A DNA stretch of 6,078 nucleotides from Actinomycetota bacterium (GTDB taxonomy: Bacteria > Actinomycetota > Actinomycetes > Nanopelagicales > Nanopelagicaceae). This document shows positions 5,881 to 6,078 of this stretch, one piece after another (the stretch's first letter is position 1; the number at the start of each line of letters is the position of its first letter). Location of the stretch: NCBI GenBank assembly GCA_027730465.1, contig JAQCGQ010000044.1, forward strand, positions 1 to 6,078, in the 5' to 3' direction. Made by a program: the position numbers and the translations under genes. The notes under the pieces were generated by a model. That model did not search any database. It saw only the letters and a program-made list of their open reading frames with translations, and was not told the origin of the DNA.

Positions 5881-6078
5881 TTACTTTTTATAACCTCTAA
5901 GTGCTGATTTAGATAAGAAGAAAGCAAAAACCAAAGCAACCACAATGCCGGCATTAAGCCCCATCTCATAAATTGCCCGTCTAAATGCCTCATCACTTTT
6001 ACCTGATTCAAGGGTTAAAGATGCGCCCACAGTTAAAATGTGCCGAACAGCTGCAATCACACCGATAATTAAAAACTT
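5881..6078 (-). CDS. Membrane protein, PsiE-like (C-terminal fragment)
   Basis: An open frame enters from the right edge and ends at TAA (5883-5881), giving 65 residues; the start is outside the window. It contains two hydrophobic segments, KFLIIGVIAAVRHILTVGAS at 1-20 and AGIVVALVFAFFLS at about 44-57. A polar stretch (ESGKSDEAFRR) lies between them, and the tail KSALRGYKK is basic. The order of elements (a membrane helix ending in a V-R-x-I-L-like motif, a short loop, a last helix and a basic end) resembles the C-terminal half of the phosphate-starvation-inducible PsiE family. That is a resemblance from memory only. A strong terminator follows it, supporting a genuine gene end. The 65-aa ORF at 5814-6011 on the same strand in another frame is its shadow. 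Confidence 0.7.
   Translation of the reverse strand, partial: KFLIIGVIAAVRHILTVGASLTLESGKSDEAFRRAIYEMGLNAGIVVALVFAFFLSKSALRGYKK

Noticed and set aside
5814..6011. Minus-strand 65-aa ORF with a hydrophobic stretch
   Set aside because: It overlaps the PsiE-like frame on the same strand, runs through the terminator hairpin and has a Trp-rich composition typical of an out-of-frame reading. The frame ending at 5881 has better membrane-helix structure and a proper terminator after it.
1..6078. Mobile element, CRISPR array, tRNA or rRNA, toxin-antitoxin or phage genes
   Set aside because: No repeats with spacers, no transposase-like protein, no tRNA-like cloverleaf noticed, and nearly all bases are accounted for by housekeeping genes in uniform codon style.

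Overview
The window reads as a piece of a streamlined, AT-rich actinobacterial chromosome. The histidine enzymes are clearly of actinobacterial type: a PriA-like HisA, an IMPase-family HisN, and a HisD with an actinobacterial-looking C-terminal part. Base composition is low in GC by eye (not counted), genes overlap by 4 nt, and intergenic space is minimal. This combination best fits the small-genome freshwater actinobacteria (Nanopelagicales, acI type). That placement is inference from protein resemblance and composition only.

Left and centre (1-5214, all minus strand): a histidine biosynthesis cluster read right to left as hisN-hisD-hisC-hisB-hisH-hisA/priA-hisF, with hisF cut by the left edge after about 15 codons. 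Stop and start codons overlap at hisD/hisC (ATGA), hisB/hisH (TTGA, giving a TTG start) and hisH/hisA (ATGA). hisA and hisF abut exactly (TAA-ATG), and hisC/hisB are 26 nt apart. A 50-nt gap between hisN and hisD holds a good minus-strand promoter whose predicted start lies almost on the hisD start codon, so hisD mRNA is probably nearly leaderless and has no room for an attenuator. Together the genes cover the steps from ProFAR to histidine: HisA isomerises ProFAR, HisH/HisF make imidazole glycerol phosphate, HisB dehydrates it, HisC transaminates, HisN removes the phosphate and HisD oxidises histidinol. hisG, hisE and hisI are not in the window.

Divergent intergenic region (5215-5373): a compact inverted and direct repeat built on GTGGGGTAA sits right at the hisN start. 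Further right are a -10-like box, a 21-bp near-perfect palindrome and a strong Shine-Dalgarno for the plus-strand genes.

Right end (5374-6078): two plus-strand small membrane proteins of unknown function, one of 124 aa with about three membrane segments and one of 42 aa with one segment and a basic, Gly-rich tail. A minus-strand gene enters from the right edge (C-terminal 65 residues, resembling the PsiE family) and converges on them. Its intrinsic terminator lies inside the coding sequence of the 42-aa ORF.

I found no mobile element, CRISPR array, RNA gene or clear novel multi-gene system. Most of the window is ordinary metabolism. The points worth a second look are the regulatory repeats, the leaderless promoters, and the small membrane-protein pair with its terminator overlap.
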